From contig OY292277.1 of the NCBI GenBank assembly GCA_958496175.1, forward strand, positions 2,790,001 to 2,854,000: DNA of 64,000 nucleotides, written 5' to 3'. The stretch is from Sisyra terminalis (lineage: Eukaryota; Arthropoda; Insecta; Neuroptera; Sisyridae). Positions 1 through 11,435 of this stretch are shown here, piece by piece (position 1 is the first letter of the stretch; every line of letters begins with the position of its first letter). A program made the translations under genes and the position numbers. The notes under the pieces are model-generated. The model searched no databases. It had not been told where the DNA came from and saw nothing but the letters and a program-made list of their open reading frames with translations.

Positions 1-75
1 TTTGAACAAAAGTCTGAACAAAATGAGCTATTGACGTTTTGCTTCAGATATTTATTTCGATTGCCAAGCAATCTA
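1..75 (-). repeat. Fragment of the 244-bp hammerhead-like unit
   Basis: The word TTCGATTGCCAAGCAATC and the preceding sequence match, in inverted orientation, the repeat unit seen four times at 30.9-31.7 kb. Only the hairpin part and a poor copy of the flank survive. The repeat probably continues off the left edge of the window. Confidence 0.55.
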
Positions 76-339
76 AAATTAATTTTCAATTTCTCCACAA
101 TTGCTGTGAATTGCAGATAATATTTGCTGCTAGTTGTGAGCCGCAACCTTAAATTGAAAAGGACGATAGACAAAAAAAAAATATCTATAGATCATTTTTC
201 TATAGATCCCTGCTAAATCCAAACCGAATTATTGGTTTAATGTTTGTAATAAAGGAAGACAATCCTGAGAAAAACAAAGAATACTAAAAATTCAAACTCT
301 CCACGTCGATTAATTTAGCATAACACTTTTGCAATTGTT

Positions 340-1175
340 AGACCTAACTTGAAAATATTTAAGTGTTTTTTTACCGTTGAAGAGTTCAGGAAAAAACATT
401 TCTCATTCACATATTTTCCAGGAAAACCTTATGTAGTGCTTACTTGACGTTTAGAGCTTTTCTATAAATATAAAAATTTCAATTTTTTTTCATCATTATG
501 GGGAATTTAATGTTCAAAAATTTTGAAAGAAAAAAATAATGATACTCACTTATTTTGCGGAAAACCACTGTTTTAAGAAAAAGCTCAATTGATGCCTTTT
601 TTTAAATTCTGAGTTTTCCATTTTTTTTACCAGTAATAAGTGTTTTACGGACACTTGAGGGGTTTGAAAGAAAATACTTTATAGCTCACATATTTTCCTG
701 GAAAATATTGTTGTAAGAAAAACCTCCATTTGTTCATTTCATAAACAAAGAAATTTCAAAATTTATATTTCACCATTAATTTGTGTCTTTTGGTCGAAAG
801 CTCGAGAGCTTTGAACGAATACATTTTGTCGCTCACATATTTTCTGAGAAAAAGCTCTATTTGGACATTTCATCATTGTATATAAATATAAGAGATTAAA
901 ACTAACGAAGAATTTCATGTTTGCAAGGATAATTTTTTTTACACTCTCGAGTGACAAAAAAACGTCAAGTAATGGTGCAAAAATTTTTGAAAAATTTAAT
1001 TTATGAAATAACGCTTAAGTGAGCCTTAACTGTAAGAAACTTTTTCTCTGATTATTTCGAATAATTCCATATTTTAATAATGACAAAAAGAGCTTTTTCT
1101 TTAAATAATGTTTTCCAAGAAAATAGGCAAGATATGTAATTTTATCTTTTGGAAACGAAAAAAAAACACCAATAT
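340..1175. repeat. Degenerate dispersed repeat, period about 145 bp
   Basis: A loosely repeated unit of about 140-150 bp recurs here. Its landmark is CTCACATATTTTCCTGGAAA followed by an AAGAAAAAGCTC word, seen near 546, 683 and 830. Similar blocks lie at 1.75-2.24, 6.64-6.78, 15.78-16.18, 19.08-19.6 and 47.56-49.3 kb. The copies are heavily diverged. The 64-codon frame at 763-957 (-) lies inside the repeat and is not a convincing gene. Confidence 0.6.
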
Positions 1176-1229
1176 ATAGTGAAAAAAAATGCAAGTTTCA
1201 ATATTTGAAAAATATAAAAATGTAATTGA

Positions 1230-1340
1230 ATGTGTATACAATGTATATAATATATTGCGGTCCAATTTATGTAGTATAATTTAATATAATAATATATAAA
1301 AAAAATCATACCTTAAACATAAATTTGAACAAAAGTTCAA
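1230..1340 (+). repeat. Partial copy of the GCGGTCCAATTTATGTAG inverted-repeat element
   Basis: The sequence TGTATACAATGTATATAATA followed by TTGCGGTCCAATTTATGTAG matches the terminal arms of elements at 30.9, 31.3, 31.5, 52.2 and 53.8 kb. Only one arm and the adjacent ATCATACCTTAAAC word are present. Confidence 0.7.
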
Positions 1341-1746
1341 CGATCTTCATCCTCAAAAATAAATGTTAAATTGAAAAATGTTAATTTCGGATTATAATTA
1401 AGAGTTATATAGAAAAGTATGTAAATAACAAAAATTTTCTTTTCGATATTTGAATTATAAATCGAAAGAAATATCGTTCCAAATGTTCTGTACTCAAAAG
1501 TCACTTTAAACGAGAAATACTAAGCTTACTTTGTCCAAATCAAGGCACTGTAGATGTTTGAATGGCGCAGAATGCATGGGCCAATCATAGCGCACCGTAC
1601 AAAACTCAATCTTAAATTAGACCAATCAGAGAACTTCTTACAAAAACTTTATAGATTTCAACCAATGACATGATTTCTTGAGTATATGTTCTTTATATCG
1701 TGTTCCGAAAAGTATAAAAAATAAAAAAGAACCACATTTAATTTGA
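1338..1746 (+). repeat. Dispersed repeat, truncated copy of the 57-kb foldback
   Basis: This segment is closely similar to 57.04-57.49 kb in the opposite orientation; both include GAATGC(A)TGGGCCAATCAT-like and CCAATCAGAGA-like words. It ends at GAACCACATTTAAT, which is also the boundary of the related copy near 57.05 kb. No coding frame is conserved between the two. Confidence 0.75.
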
Positions 1747-2245
1747 TTTATTCCGGTTTTATAAAATGCTTATAAAATAAAAGCTCAACTTGCGTCATTT
1801 TTCGAAAAAATATTGAATTTTCCAATTCGTTTTTCACCATTAATTGGTTTCTTTTTATTGCTCGAGAGTTCTGAAAGAAATAATTTTTATCAATCCCATA
1901 TATTCGTTGCATGCTTTCATATAAATGAAAGCTTTAATATCAGAGAAATTAATCAATAGAGCTTTGTTTTAGAGGGAAATTTTCTGGGAAAATCTGCAAG
2001 CTTTAGTGGTTTTTTTCTGAAAGGAACTCTCAAATTAATAAAAACTGCATTTAATGTGGAAAAATTGTAATAAATTTCAACTATTTTCAACAGTTGAACT
2101 TTTACTCTAAACAGCGTTTTCTTTGAAAATTGGTGAGGAGTAAAATTTTCTTTTCTAGATTCTTTAACCGCAAAAAAAAAACACCAAAATATTTCTTAGT
2201 TAATCTTTAACAAATTTCAAAGATTTAATACTAGTTTGATGGACT
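1747..2245. repeat. Degenerate dispersed repeat block
   Basis: This is the same loose family as 340-1175: poly-T/GTTTTTTT words alternate with AAGCTC- and GGAAAAT-containing stretches. Boundaries are arbitrary because the copies fade into A+T-rich background. Confidence 0.45.
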
Positions 2246-4220
2246 TAAATTTCTTGACTTTTCCCTGTAAATATGTCTATGAAATATATAAATTTGAAGC
2301 GATGTTCGATATTTTTTTTTTCTATTTCTAATGGGAAAATTTTCCTCGAGGAAATACTAAAGATTTATGCCTCATTATAGGAGCCTCTCCTATCAGCTCC
2401 TTTAAAAGAACTATTGTAATCAGTGATTGAAATTTATTGTCATTTTCGAGTCGAACAATTTTGTTAGACTCTGAGAATGCATATTGTGTGCTTTTTTCTT
2501 TTGTATCACGTTAAAAAAAAGATCAAAAAAATGGCGATTGAAACTAAATTTCCACGCAAAACGTGGACTCTAAAATCCCATAAAATCATATTTCAAACAA
2601 TTCATTTGAAATCGTTTTTTTTTCTTTTTGTGTCAAAGAGCATAAATCCTCGCGAATATTTCCCAATCAATACTAATGAATAAACAAAAAATGGGCGAAA
2701 AAATCCCATTCCAAACGAAATCAAATGATAAACTTGTCAATTTTTTTTCTAAGTCCACAAAGGTGATTATCTCGGTTTTTGTCCCATTCTTTTTTTCCCC
2801 AACATGCACTGGTATCTTTTTTCACATGTACGAATATCTCTTTCATTAAAATTACATTTTTTATTTTATTTTCCTCTACACAAATGTAGCGAATGAAATA
2901 TAAAAGCATGGGAAAAACAGAGGGAATACGAGAAACGAACAAATATTGGAAAAATCGACAAATTAGGTCATTTAGCACGAGAGATATTTTGTAGCACAAA
3001 ACGTTTCTTTGTCACATTGCAATATTTTTTTATCTGCAAAGTTTCCCCCCCCCAAATTCACCAAAGTAAAAAGATTACAGTGTTTTGAAACTTAAAAAAA
3101 TAATAATTTTTTGAAAGTCTGTCGTTTTTTTTGATTGAAAAAATAAGCTTAAAGCCATTGAATTCATTAGAAAATTATTAAGAATTTCAAACACATAATA
3201 TGAAAGAGCTTTTAGTTGGTTTAGGTTCCGGAAAGACGACAAAATACGTCGAGAAGTATATACAAAGAAATTTATTTTATCGCCTTCGCTTCCATTAAAA
3301 AAGAAGGAGGAAAAAAAAATTTGACACAAGAAGATGAAAGAATGCATTAGCGTGGCTCTCTCGACAAAATTAGTTCTATATTCAAAGAATCTCTTGCATA
3401 TGATCAATCGGCAAGTGTACAACCGAATAAATTGAAATAAAATTTACATATCCATGTGGTACCATGTGATAGTCAAGGTCAGATTCAAGAGCAAATTAAT
3501 TGTATTGATATGATAAGGAATGCAGTCGAGATCGAGAAATGTTGAGTTAGTTAGTCATAGATTGGTCGGAGGCGGAGGCGGTTGAGGTGCTCGTTTGATT
3601 ATTGAATTTTGATTCAATTAATTACATTATATTGATAATATTGTGAGCTGAATTGCGGGCGAATCTACACGAACTGAATTTCAATGTTTGCCTTGTTAGT
3701 TGGCCTTTATGGACGGATTTCAGCTCTATTATCTTTCGCATTAGAGAGAGAATATATTGCTTACTACTGTGGTACCCAATGCAAATTTCTCGTCGAATAA
3801 GAACGCTACGTGTAATTAGTCTGGTTGTTGGCTACACAAGCAAATCGTTAAGCCTCACGTTTTCACCTCCGTATCCAATATTCCGCCACAATATTATATC
3901 TATTGGTTTATCAGTGAAAAAATCAAATCAATTCTTCTCCATTTTTTTAATCAAATTAACGCTGGATTTTTCATTTTCATACGTGAACTCAATAAAAGTT
4001 TGTAGAAGCAAATTTTTTTTTGTATTGATAGAAATAGTTTCGAAAATGATTTCCACCAAAAAATCCATCATTTCAGTGTGTTGTCTCCCTACTCAGAGTT
4101 GATTTTTCCAAAAATTATATCGCTTTTTTTTTCGCTTATAACTTTTAAACCAAGCTTGATACAAAAAAAGTTGTTATTAACAAAATGAAAGCTGAAGAAA
4201 TTTCCTATAAAAAATATTCT
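2246..4220. other. Gene-free A+T-rich stretch
   Basis: No convincing gene is visible. The longest frames are 115 codons at 3075-3422 (-) and 149 codons at 3653-4102 (+). The second begins at TTG, is rich in Ile/Ser/Phe as A+T-rich DNA predicts, and shows no recognisable domain. A short C run lies near 3050. The segment looks mostly single-copy within the window. Confidence 0.5.
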
Positions 4221-5183
4221 TCTATAAAGGCCCTGGGGGTGTATAAGTATAGTGAATTTGCTCTTGAAAGATATCGGCACGATACTGAGAGGGTTTTTAG
4301 GTACTAATGAGATAATAAGATCCTGAAAGTTTCAATTCTCTATCCCAATCGGTTTTTGAGAAAAAGCAAAATATGTAATATTCAGAAAAAATGGATTTTC
4401 TCAGGAACGCGTGAATCGATTCATCTGAATTTTGGATATGTTTCGGGGGCTAATGGTAGCTTCTAGAAAAAAAAAATAAGAGCTATATCGGTTAATAAAA
4501 ACCTAGAACAAAATGGCATTTTTGTTTTAATTTTGATTTTTAACTATGATAAAAATTTAGTACAATTACGAAACTATTTTTTTTGGATTCCTCATCCATT
4601 TTTCTATGGATTTATGATCATTTTAGATTTTAGGAATTGGGACGCCATATTACAACAAAAAATAAAAACCACTTGTTATGCAAATATTCACTTTATTTTT
4701 GAGTTTTAAGCTCAAATCTTGATTTTGTTGCTTATCTATTTTAAAATAGTCATTTTGATCTAATCGTCCCAATTCCTAAAATCTAAAAAGATCATAAACC
4801 CACAGAAAAATGAATGAGGAATCCAAAAAAAATGGTTTCGTAATTGTACTAAATTTTTATCACAGTTAAAAATCAAAACTAAAACAAAAATGCCATTTTG
4901 TTCTAGGTTCTTATTAACCGATATAGCTCTTAATTTTTTTCCTAGAAGCTACCATTAGCCCCCAAAACATATTCAAAATTCAGATGAATCGATTCACGCG
5001 TTCCTGAGAAAATCCATTTTTTCTCTGAATATTACATATTTTGCTTTTTCTCAAAAACCGATTGGGTTAGAGACCTGAAACTTTCAGGATCTTATTATCT
5101 CATTAGTACCTAAAAACCCTCTCAGTATCGTGCCGATATCTTTCAAGAGCAAATTCACTATACTTATACCCCTAGGGCCTTTC
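4221..5183. repeat. Long foldback element, arms about 420 bp
   Basis: The left arm (about 4227-4648) and right arm (about 4765-5182) are near-perfect reverse complements. They start at AAGGCCCTGGGGGTGTATAA and end at TATACTTATACCCCTAGGGC. The non-palindromic centre is about 115 bp. No protein-coding frame is present, as expected of a non-autonomous foldback or MITE-like element. A transcript across it would form a long double-stranded hairpin. The high arm identity suggests a fairly recent insertion or gene conversion between arms. Confidence 0.9.
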
Positions 5184-5420
5184 TGTATGTACCATTGTTA
5201 GTGAGAAAATGAAGGTTGAAAACATAGGAAATTTAATATTTTCGAAAATCGTGGTACGTTATTGTTGGTACTTCCGAAAAAATAAGGAACATTTTAAGAA
5301 AAATCAGGAGCCAATTGGTTTGTTTATTAGTGAGATATATTTTCCTATCTGGAAAAGTTACAAAAGTAACTAGATTTCTAGTAGTTTTTTGTTGGAGATA
5401 TTGAAGATATCAACAAATTT

Positions 5421-5798
5421 GTCAAATATTAACTTACTATAGGGTGTCCGTTTTTTCCCAAATTGATTTTTTTACAGCGATCGCCCCCTGAATTTTTAGT
5501 TTAGGATATAAAAAAAACTATTCAATACAATTAAGCTCTTAATTTCTTGATTAAACCGTGCCGGAATCATATTACTTTTACCATTTAAATAACATGGGAT
5601 TATTTGACTTTTTACCATTTAATTTTTTCTCAGAAAAAAATGCATGAAAAGATTTAACACCAAATTATTCTGACGTAAAATTTAACGCTCTACAAAAAAG
5701 GTCTCTAACAAATTTTCGATTTAATCACTCAATTAAAAGTTATTCAACATTTAACTTGTGTCTATGTTGACTTTAAGTTTTAAGAAGTTTTTCATAGT
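5421..5798 (+). repeat. Core-word foldback family, direct copy 1
   Basis: The unit begins at GTCAAATATTAACTTACTAT, contains AGGGTGTCCGTTTTTTCCC (5441) and the core word CTCTACAAAAAAGGTCTC (about 5688), then a TTATTCAACATTTAACTTG word. A second copy follows directly at 5799, and an inverted copy lies at 33868-34285. No coding frame. Confidence 0.85.
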
Positions 5799-6190
5799 GT
5801 CAAATATTTAACTTACTATCAATAGTTAATAGGGTGTCCGTTTTTTCCCAAATTGATTTTTTTACAGCGATCGCCGTCTGAATTTTTAAGTTTAAGATAT
5901 AACAAAAAATGACCAATACAATTAAGCTCTTAATTTTTTGACTAAACAGTGCCGGAATCATGTTACTTTTACTATGGGATTATTTGTCTTTTACTTTTAA
6001 TTTTTTTTCTCAGAAACAAATGAATAAAAAGATTTAAGATAACATTATTCTGACGTAAAATTTAACGCTCTACAAAAAAGGTCTCTTAAAAATTTTCAAT
6101 TAAATCACTCCATTATAAGTTATTCAACATTTAACTTGTGTCTATGTAGACTATAAGTTTTAAGAAGTTTTTCATAGATGGCGTCAGGTG
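5799..6190 (+). repeat. Core-word foldback family, direct copy 2
   Basis: This tandem copy has AGGGTGTCCG repeating 390 bp after the first (5441 to 5831). It ends at CATAGATGGCGTCAGGTGAAATG, a boundary also seen inverted near 33.87 kb. The core word is repeated at about 6069. Confidence 0.85.
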
Positions 6191-6486
6191 AAATGGTAAA
6201 AATTCGAATTTTAATTGATCTTTTGTCGATAGTCTCATTAATTAGTATGAAATTCACTTCGTAGGTACAAAATATTGGATAAATCGATTTTCGCGTCTAT
6301 AAGGAATTCAGATCTTATGTCACCGGTTTTAATTATCAAAAAAAATGTTTTTTTTTTTGGTTTAATTTTTAGTTCACGTCATAAAATTAACACAAATAAT
6401 CACTTGCGCTCTAATGATAATAACTTTTATCTTCTCTTCTAATGGTTTTATACTTAAGAAAAAGTAAAAATGAACAAAAAGTTGAA

Positions 6487-6634
6487 AATATTAGGCACAA
6501 GTTAAATGTTGAATAACTTTTAATAGAGTGATTTAAGCGAAAATTTGTTAGAGACCTTTTTTGTAGAGCGTTAAATTTTACGTCAGAATAATTTAATCTT
6601 AAAACTTTTCATTTATTTGTTTCCGAGAAAAAAT
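6487..6634 (-). repeat. Inverted arm of the core-word family
   Basis: This piece is the reverse complement of about 6008-6145, so the pair forms a hairpin with a loop of about 340 bp. It carries GAGACCTTTTTTGTAGAG, the reverse complement of the family core word. Confidence 0.8.
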
Positions 6635-6639
6635 TTTTT

Positions 6640-7170
6640 TTTGTCATTATTTGGTGTTTTTTTGGCTCGAAATTTCCGAAAAAAAAATTTAATGGCTTGC
6701 ATATTTTTCCAGGAAATGCTTTTTAAAAACAAAGCTCTTTTCACAAATATTTAAGCTTTATTACTTATGAAAGCAAAGAACTAATATATGAAAAAGTGAT
6801 TTTATGTAAAAATGTTACGAGACCTTTTTCGTAGAACCTTAAATTCCCTTCAATGATCTATATTGTTCATTTTTATATATTTATTTGTTCGTTAGTTACA
6901 AAATTCCAAAATAACGAAGATAAATCTAAAAATTATATCAATTTTTAATGCTTGATTATTCCGAAACAGCGTGTCTGGCAAAAATTTTCAAAGAAACTTT
7001 TTTTGTAGGGAATTTAATTTTCTATAAAAATATGTGCAGATAAATTTTTTTACCTTGATAGTTTGACAGTATTGACGCAAAAATGAAAGCATAAATAAAA
7101 AATCGAAATTACAGATGATAGACATCTTAATTTTAATATTAAGGGCTCAAACTTTCAGAGACTTTTTTTT
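6640..7170 (+). repeat. Composite repeat: dispersed block plus one arm of the 19.6-kb foldback
   Basis: About 6640-6780 belongs to the dispersed family of 340-1175. From about 6780 to 7170 the sequence follows 20340-20715 closely, including GGCGTGTCTGGCAAAAA-like, GACAGTATTGACGCAAAAATG and TTAATATTAAG words. Only one arm is present, so this is a truncated copy. Confidence 0.75.
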
Positions 7171-8424
7171 TGGTATTTCCAACAAAATTTCACGATGGGA
7201 CCAAAAAAAGAAGTTAAAAAAAATCACCCTAATGCATATAGGAAGCACTGAATAGTTTATTTTAATGAGTAGGAAAGATGCAAAATGAAAATCAATAATT
7301 TCAATTGATTTTCGATATAATTTATTATTATTTTTTTAATTATTAAGGATTTTGATTTACATGCGCATGTAATAAATAGTTTTGACTGATTATTAATTGA
7401 TCCTAGTCTTCTGAATATTTTTACCAATTTATCATGATCGAGGATCTGAAACTTTACAATAAATTAAAGATTTTCTTTCATCTTAATGAGATCTAATTTT
7501 AAAAAACTGACTTTTTATTGGACGACATACCATGGAATTGTTCCATTTTTTTCAAATTATAATCCTTGAAAGTATATCAGAAACTACAAATCCCTTTATT
7601 TTTTTCCAAACAATCTTTTATTTTTTTGGGTTTAAATTTAGTAAAAATTACCACACTCAACCACAATTTTTGCCACCATTTCTTGGATGATCTCAAGAAC
7701 TACAAATTTAGTAACTTTTGGAACTAAAAATGGTTTTTTTTCAAAAGCTTTTAGAAGGGTATGTACCCCTAGATATTCTACTTCCATTGCTTGGAAATAC
7801 CCAGATTAAAAACATTACTTATGGGAAGCTTTTCTCAACTATAAAGCGTCCGATTTTATTATCAAATTGTGATTTTTAGAACAAATTCCAATATTAAAGA
7901 ATACTTTTTTTTCAATCAAACTATACAAATATTTTACCACACAAATCAACAACAAGGCTGAAAATCGATGTTTAAAGTGGCCGAAATCGTAAATTTCAAA
8001 AGGGATAAACCTTCGGAATGTGAAGGGAGAAATACTCTGACGACTATAAAAAAAAACTTCCCTTAAAGTTTAACTACTTTTCTCAAAAGCCACCAAAGTT
8101 CCAAGGTTTTCTTTTTACGTTTTTTTTTTTCTTTTCTGCTGATGCAAATTGAAAATCTTCAACTCGTGAGACGAAAATTTGTATTAAATACGGGAAACTT
8201 GAAAAATTTAATACTTGGAAAAGCCGTGAACTTGAATTTAACACAAGGAAACATTTTAAGGAATATTTTTTCTTTTAAGTGGTCCATAAGTTTAAACACA
8301 TTTTTGCTATTGACTAACAAATGCATTTGAATGCATAAATCACATTTTTTTTCTAATATAAACGTAGAAGCTAATGAAATTAGAAATTCCGCTTAGATCA
8401 AAGTTTTGAATTGATTAAAATATT
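7171..8424. other. Gene-free A+T-rich stretch
   Basis: There is no gene-like frame. The 62-codon frame at 8142-8330 lacks recognisable features. Homopolymer T and A runs are frequent. Confidence 0.45.
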
Positions 8425-8612
8425 GTTTCCTAACCTGTGGTCCGCGGACCCCTGGGGGTCCGCGAGCCTATATTTGGGGGTCTAATAATAAAATAGAATA
8501 TTATCTGAAAATTGCACCTTTTTTTTTTTTTGACTCAGGGGTCCTTAGCATTATGCTTGATTTCCTTGGGGGTCGGCGGCTGAAAAATTTTAAGAACCAC
8601 TGGTTTAAAACA
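8425..8612. mobile_element. Small hAT-like non-autonomous element
   Basis: The left end reads CCTAACCTGTGGTCCGCGGA and the right end, read inward from the other strand, CAGTGGTTCTTAAAATTTTT. Such CAGTGGTTC...GTGGTCCGCGGACC ends are typical of short hAT-type elements in animals. Inside the left end is a perfect palindrome of two 10-bp arms around TG (8443-8464). No transposase is encoded, and target-site duplications were not resolved. Confidence 0.6.
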
Positions 8613-10063
8613 GTTAAAACGCTTAAAAATGAAACGATCATGCCAATGACAGCTGATATGGACGGGAAAAGTTTTGAGGGAAAAAGCTCACGAACGGTCG
8701 AGCGAAAAGCTCTCGAGTCGAACTTTACCAAACGGCCTTAACTGGTCGATGCCAAACGTGTGAAAAACATTTTCAACTTATTCCGTCCAATTCTCCAATT
8801 GTTCTCGTTTGTGAAATGTGGAAAAATTATTTATAGAATTTTCATTAGAAAATCATCGAAAAATGAGTCAAAGAAAAAAACGATAAATACTAATCGGAAG
8901 TTATAATTTTTTTATTAAGATGACTAGAAAAATTCAAGGAAAATCCACGGGAAAATACAATTGATCCCTTTTCCGTTTCCGCGATTATGTTGATCGGTTT
9001 TTCTCCATGCCAGCCATATTTTTCCATCATCCGCAAATCGCCAATTTTCCTCGGTTCCCCCATTCTATTCGTGACAAATTATTGAAGTTTATCCCTAATC
9101 GAATCGAGTAATAAATCCCTTCTATCCCGTGACGTCACATTTTAATTAAATACTACACAATTTACCCGTAATGATTTGTATTACAATTTGCTCGATGATA
9201 ACAAACATCAACCTCCACCCCCCCAGCAAGCCACCAGTCTTGTGACAAGACAAGTCATTCCCGCTGCGAACGATGAACGGTTCCCGTTCCGGGAAGTATC
9301 GGGAGAGCGCCGTTATCCCGACCGATCGCGTTTGTCCTAGTAAATAGAGAGTCGTGTGTTTAAATAACGGGGGGGGGATGTACTGGGGATAAAATCCGTT
9401 GTGTGATACCAATTCTCCAGGACTCAAGAAAAGGATCAGCTTCGGGAATAATGGGATGAGGGTAACAACACAAAACGTATATATATACACTGTAGAGTGA
9501 GTGCAACATCGAAAATGAATGATAAAGAGGTGATGCCTGATGGGAGATAAACGCAGAAACAAGGAACCACCCCCCGTAGAATAGACAAGGGGGGTGGGGG
9601 TGGGGGATGGACGTGGTACATATAAAATCGAGCCGAGAAATCACGGCTTCCAAATAACAAAAACAGAACTTGAACATGTCACAACCGGGAGTCGGTAATT
9701 TGTTTCTGGAATCGTCGAGGAATTATGATGCGAGGATTTTTTAAAACTTAAGACACTGGGAAATTAATCAATCACACATTGAGATTCTGCAAAAAAGATA
9801 AAATAATTGGAAAAAGAATTCCGGGCAGATTGAATCGGGATGACAGGAAATTAGGTCACAGTCGAGTTACCAAGCAAAGGGGGGGTGGGAAAAAAATAAG
9901 GACTTGTTATTTCTTTAAATCAATAGTATGACGGATTGTTATATGTAATCGAAAATTTATTAAATTAACACCAATTGACCAACAACTGCGTTCATAAATG
10001 GCCTTAAAGTAAATTGTTATTTTTTTCCTCAAATTGGCTGAAAAATATTGTAGTAAATATTTC
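8613..10063. other. Mostly unique stretch with C/G tracts
   Basis: The composition shifts here: C tracts near 9220, G tracts near 9370 and 9590, and higher G+C around 9230-9340. A TGACGTCA palindrome (CRE-like) is at 9130-9137. Frames on the minus strand up to 138 codons overlap in all three phases across 9146-9677, which points to a stop-poor composition rather than coding. No splice-bounded exon could be proposed. Confidence 0.45.
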
Positions 10064-10735
10064 GGACAAAATATCCACAGACCAAATATCGCCGGACAAA
10101 ATATCCCTAAAGCAAAATATCGCGACTACGGAATATTTGGCACAATTACGGTTCTTCCGGCGCCATGATTTGAAAATTGACTCTTATAGATCTCGAAGAA
10201 TTAAAGCGGAAAGAAACAAATTTTTTTTTGGATATCAGTCAATGCTAATGAAATATTACTACTTAAAAATTTAAAAATTATTTTTTCTACGTTTTTTTAG
10301 ATGGATTTCTCTGGACTTTCCCAAAAAAAAAAGGATAATTGATTAACAAATTTATCATCTATGTATATGTAATATATTTAGCCTTAGTATCATAATTAAT
10401 ATTCCGGACAAAATATCCACAGACAAAATATCCCCGGACAAAATATCCCTAAAGCAAAATATCGCGACAACGGAATATTTGGCCAAATTACGGTTCTTCC
10501 GGCGTCATGGTTTGAAAATTAACTCTTATAGATCTCGACGAATTAAAGCGGAAAGACAAAATATATATTTTTTTTTTGATACCAGTCAAAGCTAACAAAA
10601 TATTACTACTTAAAAATGTAGAAATTATGTTTTCTCCGTTTTTTGGTGGATTTCTCTGAACTTTCCCAAAAAAAAAGGATAATTGGTTAACAAATTTATT
10701 TACATGTAATATATTTAGCTTTAGTATCATGATTA
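10064..10735 (+). repeat. Two tandem copies of a 342-bp repeat with GGACAAAATATCC words
   Basis: GGACAAAATATCCACAG starts at 10064 and again at 10406. Both units run through CAAAATATCGCGAC, TTACGGTTCTTCCGGCG and TCTTATAGATCTCGA. Each unit opens with three or four variants of the word GGACAAAATATCC. The frames at 10014-10274 and 10488-10781 are by-products of the repeat. Confidence 0.85.
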
Positions 10736-11247
10736 CTCCAGTAATTCTCAACCAATCTTGATCAAACTTCGTACTTTTCAAGAGATTAGCTTTAATAAAT
10801 TTAAAATTGAGCCAAATATGGTCTTTTTTTAACTCCCTGATATTTCCAGATTGAATTAAATTTTCTAGTAAGTCCTGATTTTGAAAGTCTATGGTCCGTA
10901 TTAGGAATCTTGATCTCCCGACAAAATATCCCAGACAATTGAACCTTCAATTATTAGTTACTAACAAAGGTAAATATTTTCAACCGTGATTGCACCAATT
11001 TTTTTTTGGTTTAAAAAAAAATACAAAAAGGACGAAGCTACCTAGAAAACCAGTTTAACAAGCTCAACATTGCATTATATAATAATGTTGCAATTTCTGC
11101 TTTGTTTTTAATTTGATTCCCGAATAAATTTGGCCATAACTAAATACAAATTTAAAATATTTATCTTCAGATTAGAGAGCCTCATCTTTAGTCCCATTGT
11201 AAAAAAATACTTTTTTTTAAAGATTAAATAGTCGAAGGATCAATTGT
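10736..11247. repeat. Inverted relative of 11.55-11.68 kb, with a lone GACAAAATATCCC word
   Basis: CTCAACCAATCTTGATCAAAC (about 10747) is the reverse complement of a stretch near 11630 (GTTTGATTAGATTGGTTGAG), so the two form inverted arms about 0.85 kb apart. A single CGACAAAATATCCC word lies near 10920. The rest is unrecognised. Confidence 0.55.
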
Positions 11248-11435
11248 CGGGGATATTTTGTCTAGGGATATTTTGCCGAGGATATTTTGTCAGGAAATAT
11301 TTTTACAGTAAAATTTTCCTCCTAATATTAAATTTTCAGGGACATTTTATCGGCGATATTCTATCGGGGACATTTTGTCGAGGATACCTTGTCAAACATA
11401 TTTTTTTGAGGATATTTTATCTAGGGAACAAAACA
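11248..11435 (-). repeat. Minisatellite of GGGGATATTTTGTC words
   Basis: About ten variants of GGGATATTTTGTC(GA) follow one another with spacers of zero to a few tens of bases. They are the reverse complement of the words in the 10.06-10.47-kb units. The 80-codon frame at 11244-11486 is produced by this repetition (recurring Gly-Ile/Tyr-Phe) and is not a gene. Confidence 0.8.

Noticed and set aside
3653..4102. 149-codon plus frame
   Set aside because: It starts at TTG, has biased A+T-driven residue content, no domain and no splice context.
9146..9677. Three overlapping minus-strand frames
   Set aside because: They are in different phases over the same DNA with C/G homopolymers, so at most one could be real and none has supporting signals.
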